Below, in pieces: positions 24,350-34,010 of a stretch of DNA of 64,000 nucleotides. Source of the stretch: Endoryza foliicola. Its GTDB lineage: Bacteria > Bacteroidota > Bacteroidia > Chitinophagales > Chitinophagaceae. The translations under genes and the position numbers were made by a program. Location: contig OZ245715.1 of NCBI GenBank assembly GCA_965226965.1, positions 3,906,001 to 3,970,000 of the forward strand, given 5' to 3'. A model generated the notes under the pieces. It saw only the letters and a program-made list of their open reading frames with translations, did no database searches and was not told the DNA's origin. Each line of letters opens with the position of its first letter. Position 1 is the first letter of the stretch.

Positions 24350-26749
24350 TTATTCAGATTTTAGGCTCTTCACCGGATTGGCAACAGCCGCTTTGATCGA
24401 TTGAAAACTGATGGTAGCTAAGGCAATCAACACCACCAAAACGGCTGCAGCAGCAAACAACCACCATCCCAATGAAACACGATACGGAAAGTTTTGCAAC
24501 CATTTTTCGGCCGCCCAATAACTCACCGGAATAGCAATGACCAATGATATCAATACCAATTTCACAAAGTCTATTGATAAGGAACGTACAATGGTGTTTA
24601 CAGAAGCACCCAATACTTTCCGAATGCCAATTTCTTTCATTCGTTTTTCAGCACTCAATACAGAAAGTCCAAACAATCCAAAACAGGAAATTAAAATTGT
24701 AAGTATTGCTCCAAACAGGATGATCTGTTTCCATTTAGAAACGGACTCGTATTCACGGTAATTCTTTACATCCTTGAAGTCATAACTATATGGATCCAAG
24801 GGGAAGAATTGACGGAATGTTTTTTGAATGGCTGCTAATGAAGCAGAGGCTGAGCCGGGTTTGATTTTGATATAAAACTCACCGTATCCATTATCGCGCT
24901 TCATTGTAAACAATTGAGGAATGATCTTCTCATTTAAACTTTTGAAGTGATAATCCTTTACCACGCCAATCACCCGGTAACGTTCATTGTTATTATACCA
25001 GAAATTAACCGTTTCTCCGATCGGATTCTTCCAACCCGCTGCTTTTACAAAACTTTCGTTTACAATGACGGAACTATTGGAATCTGCCGGAAACTCTTTT
25101 GAGAAATTACGTCCCGAAATCAAAGGGATCTTCATCATCGGAATGTAGTTCTCATCCACCGTTTCATACGCAAATTGAATGGTAGTATCAACTGCATTTC
25201 TAGCGGCTGTTTGCCAATCGCCGGCATTTTTAAATGCTACCCCTACAATGGAAGAATTACGCTCCAATTCTTCTCTAAAGGCAGATGCGCCAGAATATGA
25301 AAACTGATTCTTACTTACAACAACCACATCTTTATCATCGTATCCAAGGTCTTTCTTGGTCAGATAATCGAACTGGTAGTACACTGCGAATGCAGCGATA
25401 ATAAGAAAAGAGGCCAAACTGAACTGCAGCACCACCAATGATTTCTGCAAATAATTCTTGCCCGTAATATTGAATCGACTGTACAAGGTTTCAACGGGAT
25501 TATAACCCGATAGCACCATGGCAGGATAAAATCCGGCCAAAAAACCAGTGATCAGAAACAATACAATAAAGGAAATGATCAGTTTCGTATCTAACAAATA
25601 GGAAAAGGCTAAAGCCTTATCGGCTAGGTGATTGAAAAAGGGCAACAATACAATTACCACAGCTACTGATAGTAAGAAAGCAATCAAACAAAGTATGTAC
25701 GATTCGCCTAAAAACTGAAATACCAGTTGCTTTCGATCTCCACCCACTACTTTACGAATGCCAATTTCCTTGGCTCTTTTCACTGAACGTGCCACCGATA
25801 GATTCACGAAATTGATACAGGCGATCAACAAGATAAACAAAGCAATGCCCGACAAAATATAACTAAACATGGGATTACTCGCATGAACCATTCCATTCTG
25901 TGCCGGCATATCGGTACTCATGTGAATATCCAAATAGGGCTGTAAAAAATACTCTCCCATGGATGCATCCGGGCCGCCGCCGTACTTCTTCATCAGCATA
26001 TCAAACACCGGTTTGGCATCAACCATGTAAAACTGCTGCATCTGCTTGCTCACGACGTCCGCATTTGCATTTTCGTCCAGCAAAACAAAGGTGTTTAAGA
26101 AGAAATTAAACCAGTTTTCACTATTGGCTTTTTCGGCGTCGGATTCAATCATTGGCAACAACACCTCAAACTGTATGGATGAATTTTGAGGACAATTCTC
26201 CGCCACCGCAGAAACCGTGAATGGCTTAAACGCTCCGTCTCTTTTGATTTGAATAATTTTCCCTACAGCATCTTTAGTTCCAAACTGTTTTCTAGCCACC
26301 TCCTCAGAAATTACGACCGAATTGGGATCTTTCAAACAGCTCACTCGATTGCCTGCAACAAGAGGAAAGCTAAACACTTGAAAAAAACTGGAATCTACAT
26401 AAAGCAAGTCTTGAGCATGAATGTCATTTCCTGTTTTGATGTCTTCTGAATTGCTTTGTACCCTCACAAAATGCTTGATCCCGGGAACGTTCTGAGTAAA
26501 CTTGGGTCCTTGAAAATATCCCGTACTCACCGAATAACCTAGTTTACCACCTCGTTTACTCTTACTTACAATGCGATAAATAGAATTAGCATTGGTTTGA
26601 AAGCGGTCGAAGCTCACTTCATCTTTAATATACAGCAGGATTAACATTGTACAAGTTAGCCCCACTACCAAACCGGTAATATTAATAAATGCATACCCCT
26701 TGTTTCGAGAGAGGTTGCGCATGGCTACTAACAAATAGTTTTTAAACAT
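24350..26749 (-). CDS. Dual-FtsX MacB-like ABC permease, 799 aa (permease 4)
   Basis: Start at ATG 26749 (MFKNYLLVAMRNLSRNKGY); the frame is open upstream to 26893 but only with non-family sequence. Layout: TM1 (ITGLVVGLTCTMLILLYI), periplasmic MacB-PCD domain, three helices with coupling motif EIGIRKVVGGDRKQLV, a link helix, a second PCD-like domain, and a final three-helix FtsX block with KEIGIRKVLGASVNTIV. This duplicated arrangement is common in Bacteroidota. It should pair with an ATPase, the adaptor and TolC in an efflux or lipoprotein/peptide export pump. Substrate unknown. Confidence 0.9.
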   Translation of the reverse strand: MFKNYLLVAMRNLSRNKGYAFINITGLVVGLTCTMLILLYIKDEVSFDRFQTNANSIYRIVSKSKRGGKLGYSVSTGYFQGPKFTQNVPGIKHFVRVQSNSEDIKTGNDIHAQDLLYVDSSFFQVFSFPLVAGNRVSCLKDPNSVVISEEVARKQFGTKDAVGKIIQIKRDGAFKPFTVSAVAENCPQNSSIQFEVLLPMIESDAEKANSENWFNFFLNTFVLLDENANADVVSKQMQQFYMVDAKPVFDMLMKKYGGGPDASMGEYFLQPYLDIHMSTDMPAQNGMVHASNPMFSYILSGIALFILLIACINFVNLSVARSVKRAKEIGIRKVVGGDRKQLVFQFLGESYILCLIAFLLSVAVVIVLLPFFNHLADKALAFSYLLDTKLIISFIVLFLITGFLAGFYPAMVLSGYNPVETLYSRFNITGKNYLQKSLVVLQFSLASFLIIAAFAVYYQFDYLTKKDLGYDDKDVVVVSKNQFSYSGASAFREELERNSSIVGVAFKNAGDWQTAARNAVDTTIQFAYETVDENYIPMMKIPLISGRNFSKEFPADSNSSVIVNESFVKAAGWKNPIGETVNFWYNNNERYRVIGVVKDYHFKSLNEKIIPQLFTMKRDNGYGEFYIKIKPGSASASLAAIQKTFRQFFPLDPYSYDFKDVKNYREYESVSKWKQIILFGAILTILISCFGLFGLSVLSAEKRMKEIGIRKVLGASVNTIVRSLSIDFVKLVLISLVIAIPVSYWAAEKWLQNFPYRVSLGWWLFAAAAVLVVLIALATISFQSIKAAVANPVKSLKSE

Positions 26750-26775
26750 GGCTATGTATTTTAAACCTTGTTGAA

Positions 26776-29232
26776 TTATTCTGTCTTTAAACTTTTCACT
26801 GGATTTTCGTTCGCTGCTTTCAACGCATGGAAGCTCACGGTTAAAAAAGCAACCACCAATCCCAAAATACCGGCGACTGCAAAAAGCCACCAACTCAGGG
26901 GAATTTTATACGCAAAATCGCGCAACCAAGTATTCATCGCCCACCAACTCAAAGGGGTCGCTACCATAATGGCGATGATCACTAGCTTCAAATAATCCTT
27001 CGACAAGAGCGCAACGATTCCACTTACAGAGGCACCCAGCACTTTTCGGATGCCGATTTCTTTGGTACGCTGATGGGCAGTAAGAACGGCCAATCCAAAC
27101 AATCCCAAACAGCTAATTAGAATGGCTATTCCGGTTACCAAATTGATCATCACAACCATACTGCGCTCTGTTTTGTACATAGCGGCAATAGAATCGTCGT
27201 AAAACTCGTATTTGAAAGTATCGGGAGGATAGAACTGATACCATTTGCGTTCTATTGCCGACAAGGTTTTTTGCCAATTGGCCATATCAGCCGTACTCAA
27301 TTTGATGTTGAAATTGAACATCCCCTCGGCGTCCATCATAAATCCGAGTGGATCTATGGAATTGTAAAAACTCTGCGCATGAAAGTCTTTCACCACCCCT
27401 ACAATCGGTACCAACGATTCTTCCGATTGTCCCAACATCTTGCCAATCGCCTCTTGGGGAGAAGCGAAACCGTATGCTTTTACCGCGGTTTCGTTGATCA
27501 CTAATTCGTTGGTAGTATCAGACTGGCTCAATGCTCTACCCGCGATCAATTGAAACCCATACAACTTCATATAACTGGTATCGATGTACTTCTTAAATAA
27601 CTGTCGCTCGATGGGCTCCTTACCTTCTTTAAAGTATTTGAAATGACTAGACGAATAACCGGATTGCAAAGGTGGTGTTCCCAAAGAGGCCGATACTACA
27701 CCCGGTAAGGTTTTAAATTCTCCTAATAAGGCTTGCGGTTTGCCTTTGTACTTCTCTTCACCTGCAAACTTGAATGGAATGTTTACCAATACAACCGCCT
27801 CTTTATTGAACCCCATATCGGAATGAACAATATAGTTCAATTGTTTTCCCATTACGATTGCGCCGGTGATAAACACAATTGCAATCATGAACTGAAATAC
27901 GATCAGGGCCTTCTGCAATCCAACCCGACTCTTGCTATTCTTGAATACAAACGCCGTTTTGAACACGTTTACGGTTTTTACTTTGGTAATCAACCAACCC
28001 GGATACAATCCGGCAAGTAACGAAACCACCATTGTCAAACACAGCATAAACACAAGAATCAACCAGGTATTGTCCAGCGACTCCACTCCCTCCGGAATGA
28101 TATCTTTCAACAATCTAAACTCCACTTGACCCAAGAAGTAGGCGACGATGGAAGCCAAAACAGTTATCATGAGTGTTTCAATCAGAAACTGCAAAATCAA
28201 AGTACTTGAGCCACTTCCCAGTGTTTTTCGAACACCGATTTCCTTTGCTCGATGTGGAATGGAAGCCACACTCATGTTAACATAGTTGATAATCGCTAAC
28301 AACAACAAGAAAGCGGCAATGCCAATTAATCCAAACAACACCTTTTTATTAGCCTTGTGCACGCCCCATTCTTGTATATAAGTAGAAAAATGCGATTCTT
28401 TCAAAGGCAAGAGTTGCATCCATCTGGTAAACTTGAACGAGTTTTCCTTTTGCGACATGTGCTCTTTTGTTTTCTGTTGCACCATGTTTTCAATCACCGC
28501 CAAGGCCTTTTTCTCATCGTAGTTTGGATTCAACTGAACGTATAATTTATCGCTGCCATTGGTATTGGTCCACTGTGCCAACGGATAGTCTTCCGACTTC
28601 AAGGCGCAAAACTCTTTCCCGGTAAACTCTGTATTGCCCTTCAAATCGGCTACCACACCGGTTACCGTTCTCACGGTAGTATCGCGGTAGGTGATATAAG
28701 TGATGGATTGATTCAGTACTTCTTGAATCTTTTTATTGGGAAAGTATTGTTTCGCTCTAGACTCTGTAAGCACCAATGAATTCGGACTCTTCAAGGCCGA
28801 ATTCGCAAAACCAGCCAACCACTGATAGTCAATCATATCAAAATAACTAGAGTCAATCGCTACTACATCTTCCACATCATCAAAATTGCTCAACTTACCG
28901 CTGCCATCGTTCACCACCACGGTCTTCATCCACATTCCAAAAACAGGTACCACGCGATCGAAGCCCACACCTGTTTTCCGAAGCTCTTGGTAAATAGGTT
29001 TTGAAACGCCACCATTGTAAGATTCTTTTTCATCGAAAATAAACCCACTTACCACCCGATAGGTCTGGTCGATTTTCTTAAAGCCTTTTTCATAACTGTA
29101 TTCAAAATTCACAATGCGATACACCAACCAACAAACACTGATACTAACGGCCAATCCCATCACATTCAATCCTGTGAAAAGCCGTTGCTTCCAGAGATGT
29201 CGCAGCGTAGTCGTAAAATATTTTTTAAACAT
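26776..29232 (-). CDS. Dual-FtsX MacB-like ABC permease, 818 aa (permease 3)
   Basis: ATG 29232 (MFKKYFTTTLRHLWKQRLF). Same layout as permease 4: an N-terminal helix (GLAVSISVCWLVYRIV), PCD domain, three helices with KEIGVRKTLGSGSSTLIL, a second PCD-like domain, and a terminal block with KEIGIRKVLGASVSGIV ending NENPVKSLKTE. The gap to permease 4 is 26 nt, so they are co-transcribed. It is probably a paralogue produced by tandem duplication followed by strong divergence in the extracytoplasmic domains. Confidence 0.9.
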   Translation of the reverse strand: MFKKYFTTTLRHLWKQRLFTGLNVMGLAVSISVCWLVYRIVNFEYSYEKGFKKIDQTYRVVSGFIFDEKESYNGGVSKPIYQELRKTGVGFDRVVPVFGMWMKTVVVNDGSGKLSNFDDVEDVVAIDSSYFDMIDYQWLAGFANSALKSPNSLVLTESRAKQYFPNKKIQEVLNQSITYITYRDTTVRTVTGVVADLKGNTEFTGKEFCALKSEDYPLAQWTNTNGSDKLYVQLNPNYDEKKALAVIENMVQQKTKEHMSQKENSFKFTRWMQLLPLKESHFSTYIQEWGVHKANKKVLFGLIGIAAFLLLLAIINYVNMSVASIPHRAKEIGVRKTLGSGSSTLILQFLIETLMITVLASIVAYFLGQVEFRLLKDIIPEGVESLDNTWLILVFMLCLTMVVSLLAGLYPGWLITKVKTVNVFKTAFVFKNSKSRVGLQKALIVFQFMIAIVFITGAIVMGKQLNYIVHSDMGFNKEAVVLVNIPFKFAGEEKYKGKPQALLGEFKTLPGVVSASLGTPPLQSGYSSSHFKYFKEGKEPIERQLFKKYIDTSYMKLYGFQLIAGRALSQSDTTNELVINETAVKAYGFASPQEAIGKMLGQSEESLVPIVGVVKDFHAQSFYNSIDPLGFMMDAEGMFNFNIKLSTADMANWQKTLSAIERKWYQFYPPDTFKYEFYDDSIAAMYKTERSMVVMINLVTGIAILISCLGLFGLAVLTAHQRTKEIGIRKVLGASVSGIVALLSKDYLKLVIIAIMVATPLSWWAMNTWLRDFAYKIPLSWWLFAVAGILGLVVAFLTVSFHALKAANENPVKSLKTE

Positions 29233-29430
29233 AAGAAGTCAATTTTCAATTAAGAATAAGGTCTATTAGATTCTCTATTTGTATTTAGAACCTTGCGAAG
29301 CAAGCCTTGTGTCCTCTTTTTCCCAAGCTACAGTTAGTTATCAATTGTTAAACTTGATGAATTAAAATTCAACCTCGTGTCGTTGTGTCCTAGTGCCCTG
29401 GCGTTTCCGTAGCTTTCACTGAAAGCGTCT
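29233..29430. other. Intergenic gap within the exporter cluster
   Basis: 198 bp. Two small hairpins are visible: CTTGC-GAA-GCAAG (about 29294-29306) and GCTTTC-ACT-GAAAGC (about 29411-29425). Neither is followed by a T-run on the minus strand. No ORF or consensus promoter is seen. Confidence 0.4.
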
Positions 29431-31848
29431 TTACTCCGATTTAATACTCATCACCGGATTCGCTAGCGCCGCTTTCACTGCCTGCCAACCAATAGTCACA
29501 AACGCAATCAATGCAGTCAACAACCCCGCCGCAACAAACACAAACCATTGAATCTTGATTTGATACGCAAAGCCTTGCAGCCACTTATTCATGAAATACC
29601 ATGCAATGGGCGTAGCAATACAAGCCGCAATGAAAATCATGATCAAAAACTCTTTCGAAATAAGGTTCACGATGCTCAGTACAGATGCACCCAATACTTT
29701 TCGAATGCCGATTTCTTTGGTTCGTTGAGAAATGATCAAAATCACCATTGCCAATAATCCCAAACAACTCAACACAATGGCGATAGAAGCCCCAATCGAA
29801 AACATCTGCATCAGCTTTTCTTCTCTTCTATACTGACGGTTTACGTTCTCATCCAAAAAGCTTCCCTTGAACTCCCCACCAGGAGAAACACTGGCCCATG
29901 TCGACTTCATCAACTCCATGCTTTCTTTCAATCGGTCTCCTTTCACACGAACCAAAATATAATTCGGCTCGAAGTTATAGTCCAACACCAGTGTCAAAGG
30001 TTCTATCTTCTTTTTCAAACTCTTGTAATTGTAGTCTTGTACCACCCCAATAATCGTCAAGGGCTTTGCAGAATCAATCGGAAGTTTTACACCGATGATT
30101 TCTTTTTCCCCTATCTGTTTGGCCATTGCCTCGTTCACCAATACTGCGGAGCTATCTGTCAGAAACTCAGGTGAAAAATCTCTACCTGCTACCAATTTCA
30201 ATCCAAGCGTTTTTACAACATCATAACTAGTGCCAATCCAAGTGCTTCTCAATTCTCGATTCTTGTAGTCAAATCCACGGATGGAGGTTCTAGAACTATT
30301 GTCAGTCCCCATTCCCAAATTATCGTACAAGCCGGTAATGCTCTCTACCATGGGTGAGTTGTTGAGCTTGTCGCGCATTAAATTCAAAGCTTGAACTTTT
30401 CCGATTTCTCCGGTAATGGGGATGCTAATAACTTGTTGTGTGTTGTAACCAAGAGGACGCGTTCTTAAGTAATTCATCTGTTGCCAGGTAATCAAGGTAC
30501 AGGCAATCAATAATACAGAAATAACAAATTGGAAAGAGATCAATGCATTACGGAGTCGATTCGATCCACCCACGGTAGCCCTTCCTTTCAATACCTTGAT
30601 CACATTCAATCGGGCCATTTGCCATGCGGGATAACCACCGGCCAATAATGTAATAAAAAGAAATCCTCCTACAATGGCCAACCATACCTTCAGTTCTTTC
30701 AAGATACTTTGCTGAACATTCAACGCAAACAATTGCTTGAAAGACGGCACTAAGTAGTAGGCAGCAATCAAGCTAACAATCAAAGCCACCAAACACACCA
30801 AAAACGCTTCCGCCCAAAATTGCATGGCAACTTGATTCTTCATGGCACCTAAGGTCTTCCTCAATCCAATTTCTTTGGATCTTGTGAAACTCTTACCAAT
30901 ACTTAGGTTGATAAAATTGATGCATGCAATTGCTATGATCAACAGAGCAATGGTCATCAACATGTACAAGTAGAACTTAGCAATCGACTGACCGCCTGCA
31001 ATCTCCGTATTGGTGTGCATGTCTAACAAGGGCTGCATCAACAATTTAATGTAGGAACCGTCGTTCGCAGGTACCGCACCGTCTCGCTTCATGTTCTTGA
31101 TCGTTTCTGCGTATTGTTGCTGCATAAAGGGTTTCAATTTTGATTCAAACTGAGCACCCGATACTGAAGGATTCAATTGAACAAACAAGTCGAGATAATT
31201 TGAATTCCATTCGTTCTCTACTAATTTGTAAAAGGACTGCGACTCGAACGGCATGATGAAATCGTACTGAAACGTAGAATTATCGGGAAAATCTTTGATT
31301 AAGGCAGTAACTGTTCTTGCCTCCCAATGATCGTCCACTTGAATTTGAACCGTTTTACCAATTGGATTTTCCTCTCCAAACACGGCCTTAGCGGAACGTT
31401 CGTTCACCACCATGCTTGTAGTTGATTCAAAAGGCTTGGTAGTGTTCCCACTAGTAAGCGGGAAACTGAACATTTTGAAGAAATCAGCATCGGTATAGGT
31501 AATTCCGATCTCAATCTTTTTGTCTTTGTATTGCAACCAAGTGCCCCCATTGGCCAAACGTGTTGCATATTTAATATCGGGAAAATTCTGCTTCAGTACC
31601 GGTCCGAGAGGAGTAGGCATTGCGTTGGAGAATCGAGAATCTCCACCCGGTGTTTGTGTTTGGAAATAGGTATGGTAAATATTGGGGGCGTTGGTATTGA
31701 ATTTATCATAGGAAAATTCAAACGCCACACTCAATAGCAACAACAAAGCACTGGTAAAGGCTAAACACAATCCGAAAACATTGATAAAACTATCGGTTTT
31801 GTGTTTCCACAAATTGCGCCAGGCTATCTTAAAATAATTTTGAAACAT
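29431..31848 (-). CDS. Dual-FtsX MacB-like ABC permease, 805 aa (permease 2)
   Basis: ATG 31848 (MFQNYFKIAWRNLWKHK). N-terminal helix (FGLCLAFTSALLLLLSVA), PCD domain, first FtsX block with KEIGLRKTLGAMKNQVA, second PCD-like domain, final block KEIGIRKVLGASVLSIV ending ANPVMSIKSE. It lies directly downstream (83 nt) of the ATPase at 31932, its most likely nucleotide-binding partner. The ending NPV(K/M)S(L/I)K(S/T)E is shared by permeases 2, 3 and 4, supporting common origin. Confidence 0.9.
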   Translation of the reverse strand: MFQNYFKIAWRNLWKHKTDSFINVFGLCLAFTSALLLLLSVAFEFSYDKFNTNAPNIYHTYFQTQTPGGDSRFSNAMPTPLGPVLKQNFPDIKYATRLANGGTWLQYKDKKIEIGITYTDADFFKMFSFPLTSGNTTKPFESTTSMVVNERSAKAVFGEENPIGKTVQIQVDDHWEARTVTALIKDFPDNSTFQYDFIMPFESQSFYKLVENEWNSNYLDLFVQLNPSVSGAQFESKLKPFMQQQYAETIKNMKRDGAVPANDGSYIKLLMQPLLDMHTNTEIAGGQSIAKFYLYMLMTIALLIIAIACINFINLSIGKSFTRSKEIGLRKTLGAMKNQVAMQFWAEAFLVCLVALIVSLIAAYYLVPSFKQLFALNVQQSILKELKVWLAIVGGFLFITLLAGGYPAWQMARLNVIKVLKGRATVGGSNRLRNALISFQFVISVLLIACTLITWQQMNYLRTRPLGYNTQQVISIPITGEIGKVQALNLMRDKLNNSPMVESITGLYDNLGMGTDNSSRTSIRGFDYKNRELRSTWIGTSYDVVKTLGLKLVAGRDFSPEFLTDSSAVLVNEAMAKQIGEKEIIGVKLPIDSAKPLTIIGVVQDYNYKSLKKKIEPLTLVLDYNFEPNYILVRVKGDRLKESMELMKSTWASVSPGGEFKGSFLDENVNRQYRREEKLMQMFSIGASIAIVLSCLGLLAMVILIISQRTKEIGIRKVLGASVLSIVNLISKEFLIMIFIAACIATPIAWYFMNKWLQGFAYQIKIQWFVFVAAGLLTALIAFVTIGWQAVKAALANPVMSIKSE

Positions 31849-31931
31849 AGTTCAGGTTTTTATCCCTTCCCAAGGGAACATGTTTGTTTTTCAGTGGCTA
31901 TACATATGATCGATGGCTATACGATACATAC

Positions 31932-32609
31932 TTACACCAAAATATTCTCTGTTACGGTTTGTCCGTCGAGCATGCGAATAATGCGGTGGCTAAAACGCGC
32001 ATCGTGCTCACTGTGTGTTACCATTATAATAGTGGTTCCTTGCTCATTCAAATCGGTAAGCAATTCCATTACTTCATTACCATTGCTACTATCGAGGTTA
32101 CCGGTAGGTTCATCCGCCAAAATCAATTTCGGATTGTTGACAACGGCACGCGCTACTGCCACACGCTGCTGCTGACCACCCGACAATTGCTGCGGATAGT
32201 GGTTTCTGCGGTGCATGATCTGCATCTTATCTAACACTTTCTCTACTTTCTCTTTTCGCTCCGATGCTTTCACACCTGTATAGATCAAAGGCAATTCTAC
32301 GTTTTCATAAACCGTCAATTCATCGATCAGATTAAAACTCTGAAACACGAATCCAATATTGTGTTTGCGAATATCAGCACGCTTGCGTTCGTTGAATTTC
32401 GACACTTCAATTCCGTTGAAGACGAAGCTGCCCGCGTCTGCATCATCCAACATGCCTAAAATATTCAGCAAGGTACTTTTACCACAACCGGAAGGCCCCA
32501 TCACTGCAACAAACTCACCTTCTTTTACTTCCATCGAAAGCTTGTTCAGTGCAATGGTTTCCACTTCTTCCGTGCGATAAAACTTTTCTAAATCAGTAAT
32601 CTTTATCAT
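31932..32609 (-). CDS. ABC transporter ATP-binding protein, MacB/LolD type
   Basis: 225 aa with fully canonical motifs: Walker A GPSGCGKST, Q-loop FVFQSFNLIDELTVYEN, signature LSGGQQQR, Walker B LILADEPTGNLDSSNG, switch His in VTHSEHD. It lies 23 nt downstream of the adaptor gene and upstream of permease 2. Similarity in length and in the DELTVYEN segment to the ATPase at 23668 suggests the two are duplicates within the cluster. Confidence 0.93.
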   Translation of the reverse strand: MIKITDLEKFYRTEEVETIALNKLSMEVKEGEFVAVMGPSGCGKSTLLNILGMLDDADAGSFVFNGIEVSKFNERKRADIRKHNIGFVFQSFNLIDELTVYENVELPLIYTGVKASERKEKVEKVLDKMQIMHRRNHYPQQLSGGQQQRVAVARAVVNNPKLILADEPTGNLDSSNGNEVMELLTDLNEQGTTIIMVTHSEHDARFSHRIIRMLDGQTVTENILV

Positions 32610-32632
32610 AGCTCGGTGTTTATTTTTTGTAT

Positions 32633-33892
32633 TTATTTTTTCTTGATAACGAGTTCTTGAATGTTTTCATAATTGTCGTAGCTGGATGTAATCACCTTAT
32701 CTCCTACTTCCAATCCTTTTACTACTTCAAAATAATCGGGGTTCTGACTTCCCAATACAATGTCAACTTTATATGCTGTGGTTCCATCGGCACTTAACTT
32801 GTACACCCAGTTACCACCGGTTTTAGTAAAGAATCCACCTCGTGGCAAGCGAATGGCCTGCTTTTCGTCACTCAGGGCCAAACGAATCTGCAAACTCTGC
32901 CCGCGACGCACATTCTCAGGAACCTTGCCTTCGAATTGCATATCCACCTGAAAGCGACTATTGGTAACCTGCGTATACACTTTGCTGATCTTCAATTTAT
33001 ACACCGCATCTCCAATTTGCACTTGACCAACCAATCCGGCATAGATGCGAGTGATGTAGTGTTCGTCAATATCTACGCGAACTTTAAATCCACTCATCAC
33101 GTCAATTTGTCCCAAGCGCTCGCCCTTGTTTTTATTCTGACCCACTTCAGCATCCAAAGATGTCAATTGTCCATCAACCGGAGCACGAACAATCAAATCG
33201 TTCACCTTCTTCTGCATAATATCCAAGGCATTTTGAGAAGCGGCATAAGAGCGCTTATCTTGTGCTTCTTGTTGATTTCTAGAAAGGGAATCTTGCTGTA
33301 AAATTTGCTGGGTTAAATTTCTTTTTTGCAAATAGTAATTGTAATCGTTCTCCGACTTCTTGAACTCCTGAAAACCGATGGCCTTCTCTTCATATAATTT
33401 TTTATTGAGACGATACAAGCGTTCCGCTTCTTTGTACAAGCTCTCTACATCGGCCATCTGATTCAACTTCACCACGGTATTCTGAGAAGCCGCGTTCTTG
33501 TTGATCTGCATCTGGGTAAGGGTATTGTAAACGGTATTCTGTTGACTCACCATATTCATCAACAAATCGCTATTAGAGAGTTTTAAGATAGGTTGCCCTT
33601 TTTTCATGATGGCACCATCTTCCACGTAGCGCTCTTCTACCCTACCCCCTTCAATGGCATCCAAATAAATAGTGGTAATTGGAAGCACTACGCCGTTCAC
33701 AGAGATCAATTCTTGAAACGGCCCCTTACTCACTTCACTAATAGTGATCCGTTCTTCTTCTACATTTAACTTCGAACCGCCGGAAGTGAAATAAAAACTC
33801 CCAACAATCAATGCTACCAATGCTACAATCCCAACAATCGTCAAGATCCGCTTCGAACTCCATTTTTTCTTTTCAATAATTCTATCAGCCAT
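32633..33892 (-). CDS. HlyD/MacA-like periplasmic adaptor
   Basis: 419 aa. An N-terminal anchor helix (ILTIVGIVALVALIVGSFYF, residues about 16-35) replaces the lipobox seen in the window's other adaptor. Lipoyl half (GRVEERYVEDGAIMKKGQPI), a long Gln/Asn-rich coiled-coil hairpin (about 110-230), the second lipoyl half (VRAPVDGQLTSLDAEVGQ), beta-barrel and a membrane-proximal C-terminus. It bridges the permeases and TolC. It is the only adaptor for four permeases in this cluster, so it is either shared or the other permeases work without one. Confidence 0.9.
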   Translation of the reverse strand: MADRIIEKKKWSSKRILTIVGIVALVALIVGSFYFTSGGSKLNVEEERITISEVSKGPFQELISVNGVVLPITTIYLDAIEGGRVEERYVEDGAIMKKGQPILKLSNSDLLMNMVSQQNTVYNTLTQMQINKNAASQNTVVKLNQMADVESLYKEAERLYRLNKKLYEEKAIGFQEFKKSENDYNYYLQKRNLTQQILQQDSLSRNQQEAQDKRSYAASQNALDIMQKKVNDLIVRAPVDGQLTSLDAEVGQNKNKGERLGQIDVMSGFKVRVDIDEHYITRIYAGLVGQVQIGDAVYKLKISKVYTQVTNSRFQVDMQFEGKVPENVRRGQSLQIRLALSDEKQAIRLPRGGFFTKTGGNWVYKLSADGTTAYKVDIVLGSQNPDYFEVVKGLEVGDKVITSSYDNYENIQELVIKKK

Positions 33893-33975
33893 AATCGCTC
33901 TATTCAGTATGTGTATTAAAAAATTTTATCTCAACTCTCTATTTAGTCGCTTCGTAAAAAAGTAATGAAGGCCCT

Positions 33976-34010
33976 CAATTCTTAATTTTTAATTCTTACT
34001 TCTTAATTTA
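33976..34010 (-). repeat. AT-rich 3'-end repeat (degenerate family A tail)
   Basis: CAATTCTTAATTTTTAATTC and following lead into the stop codon of permease 1 at 34008, resembling the drifted third unit at 8760-8799. The CCGGCTGTT core is missing. Confidence 0.4.

Noticed and set aside
31861..31876. TCCCTT-CCC-AAGGGA hairpin as a terminator between ATPase and permease 2
   Set aside because: No T-run follows on the coding strand and the flanking genes are probably co-transcribed.
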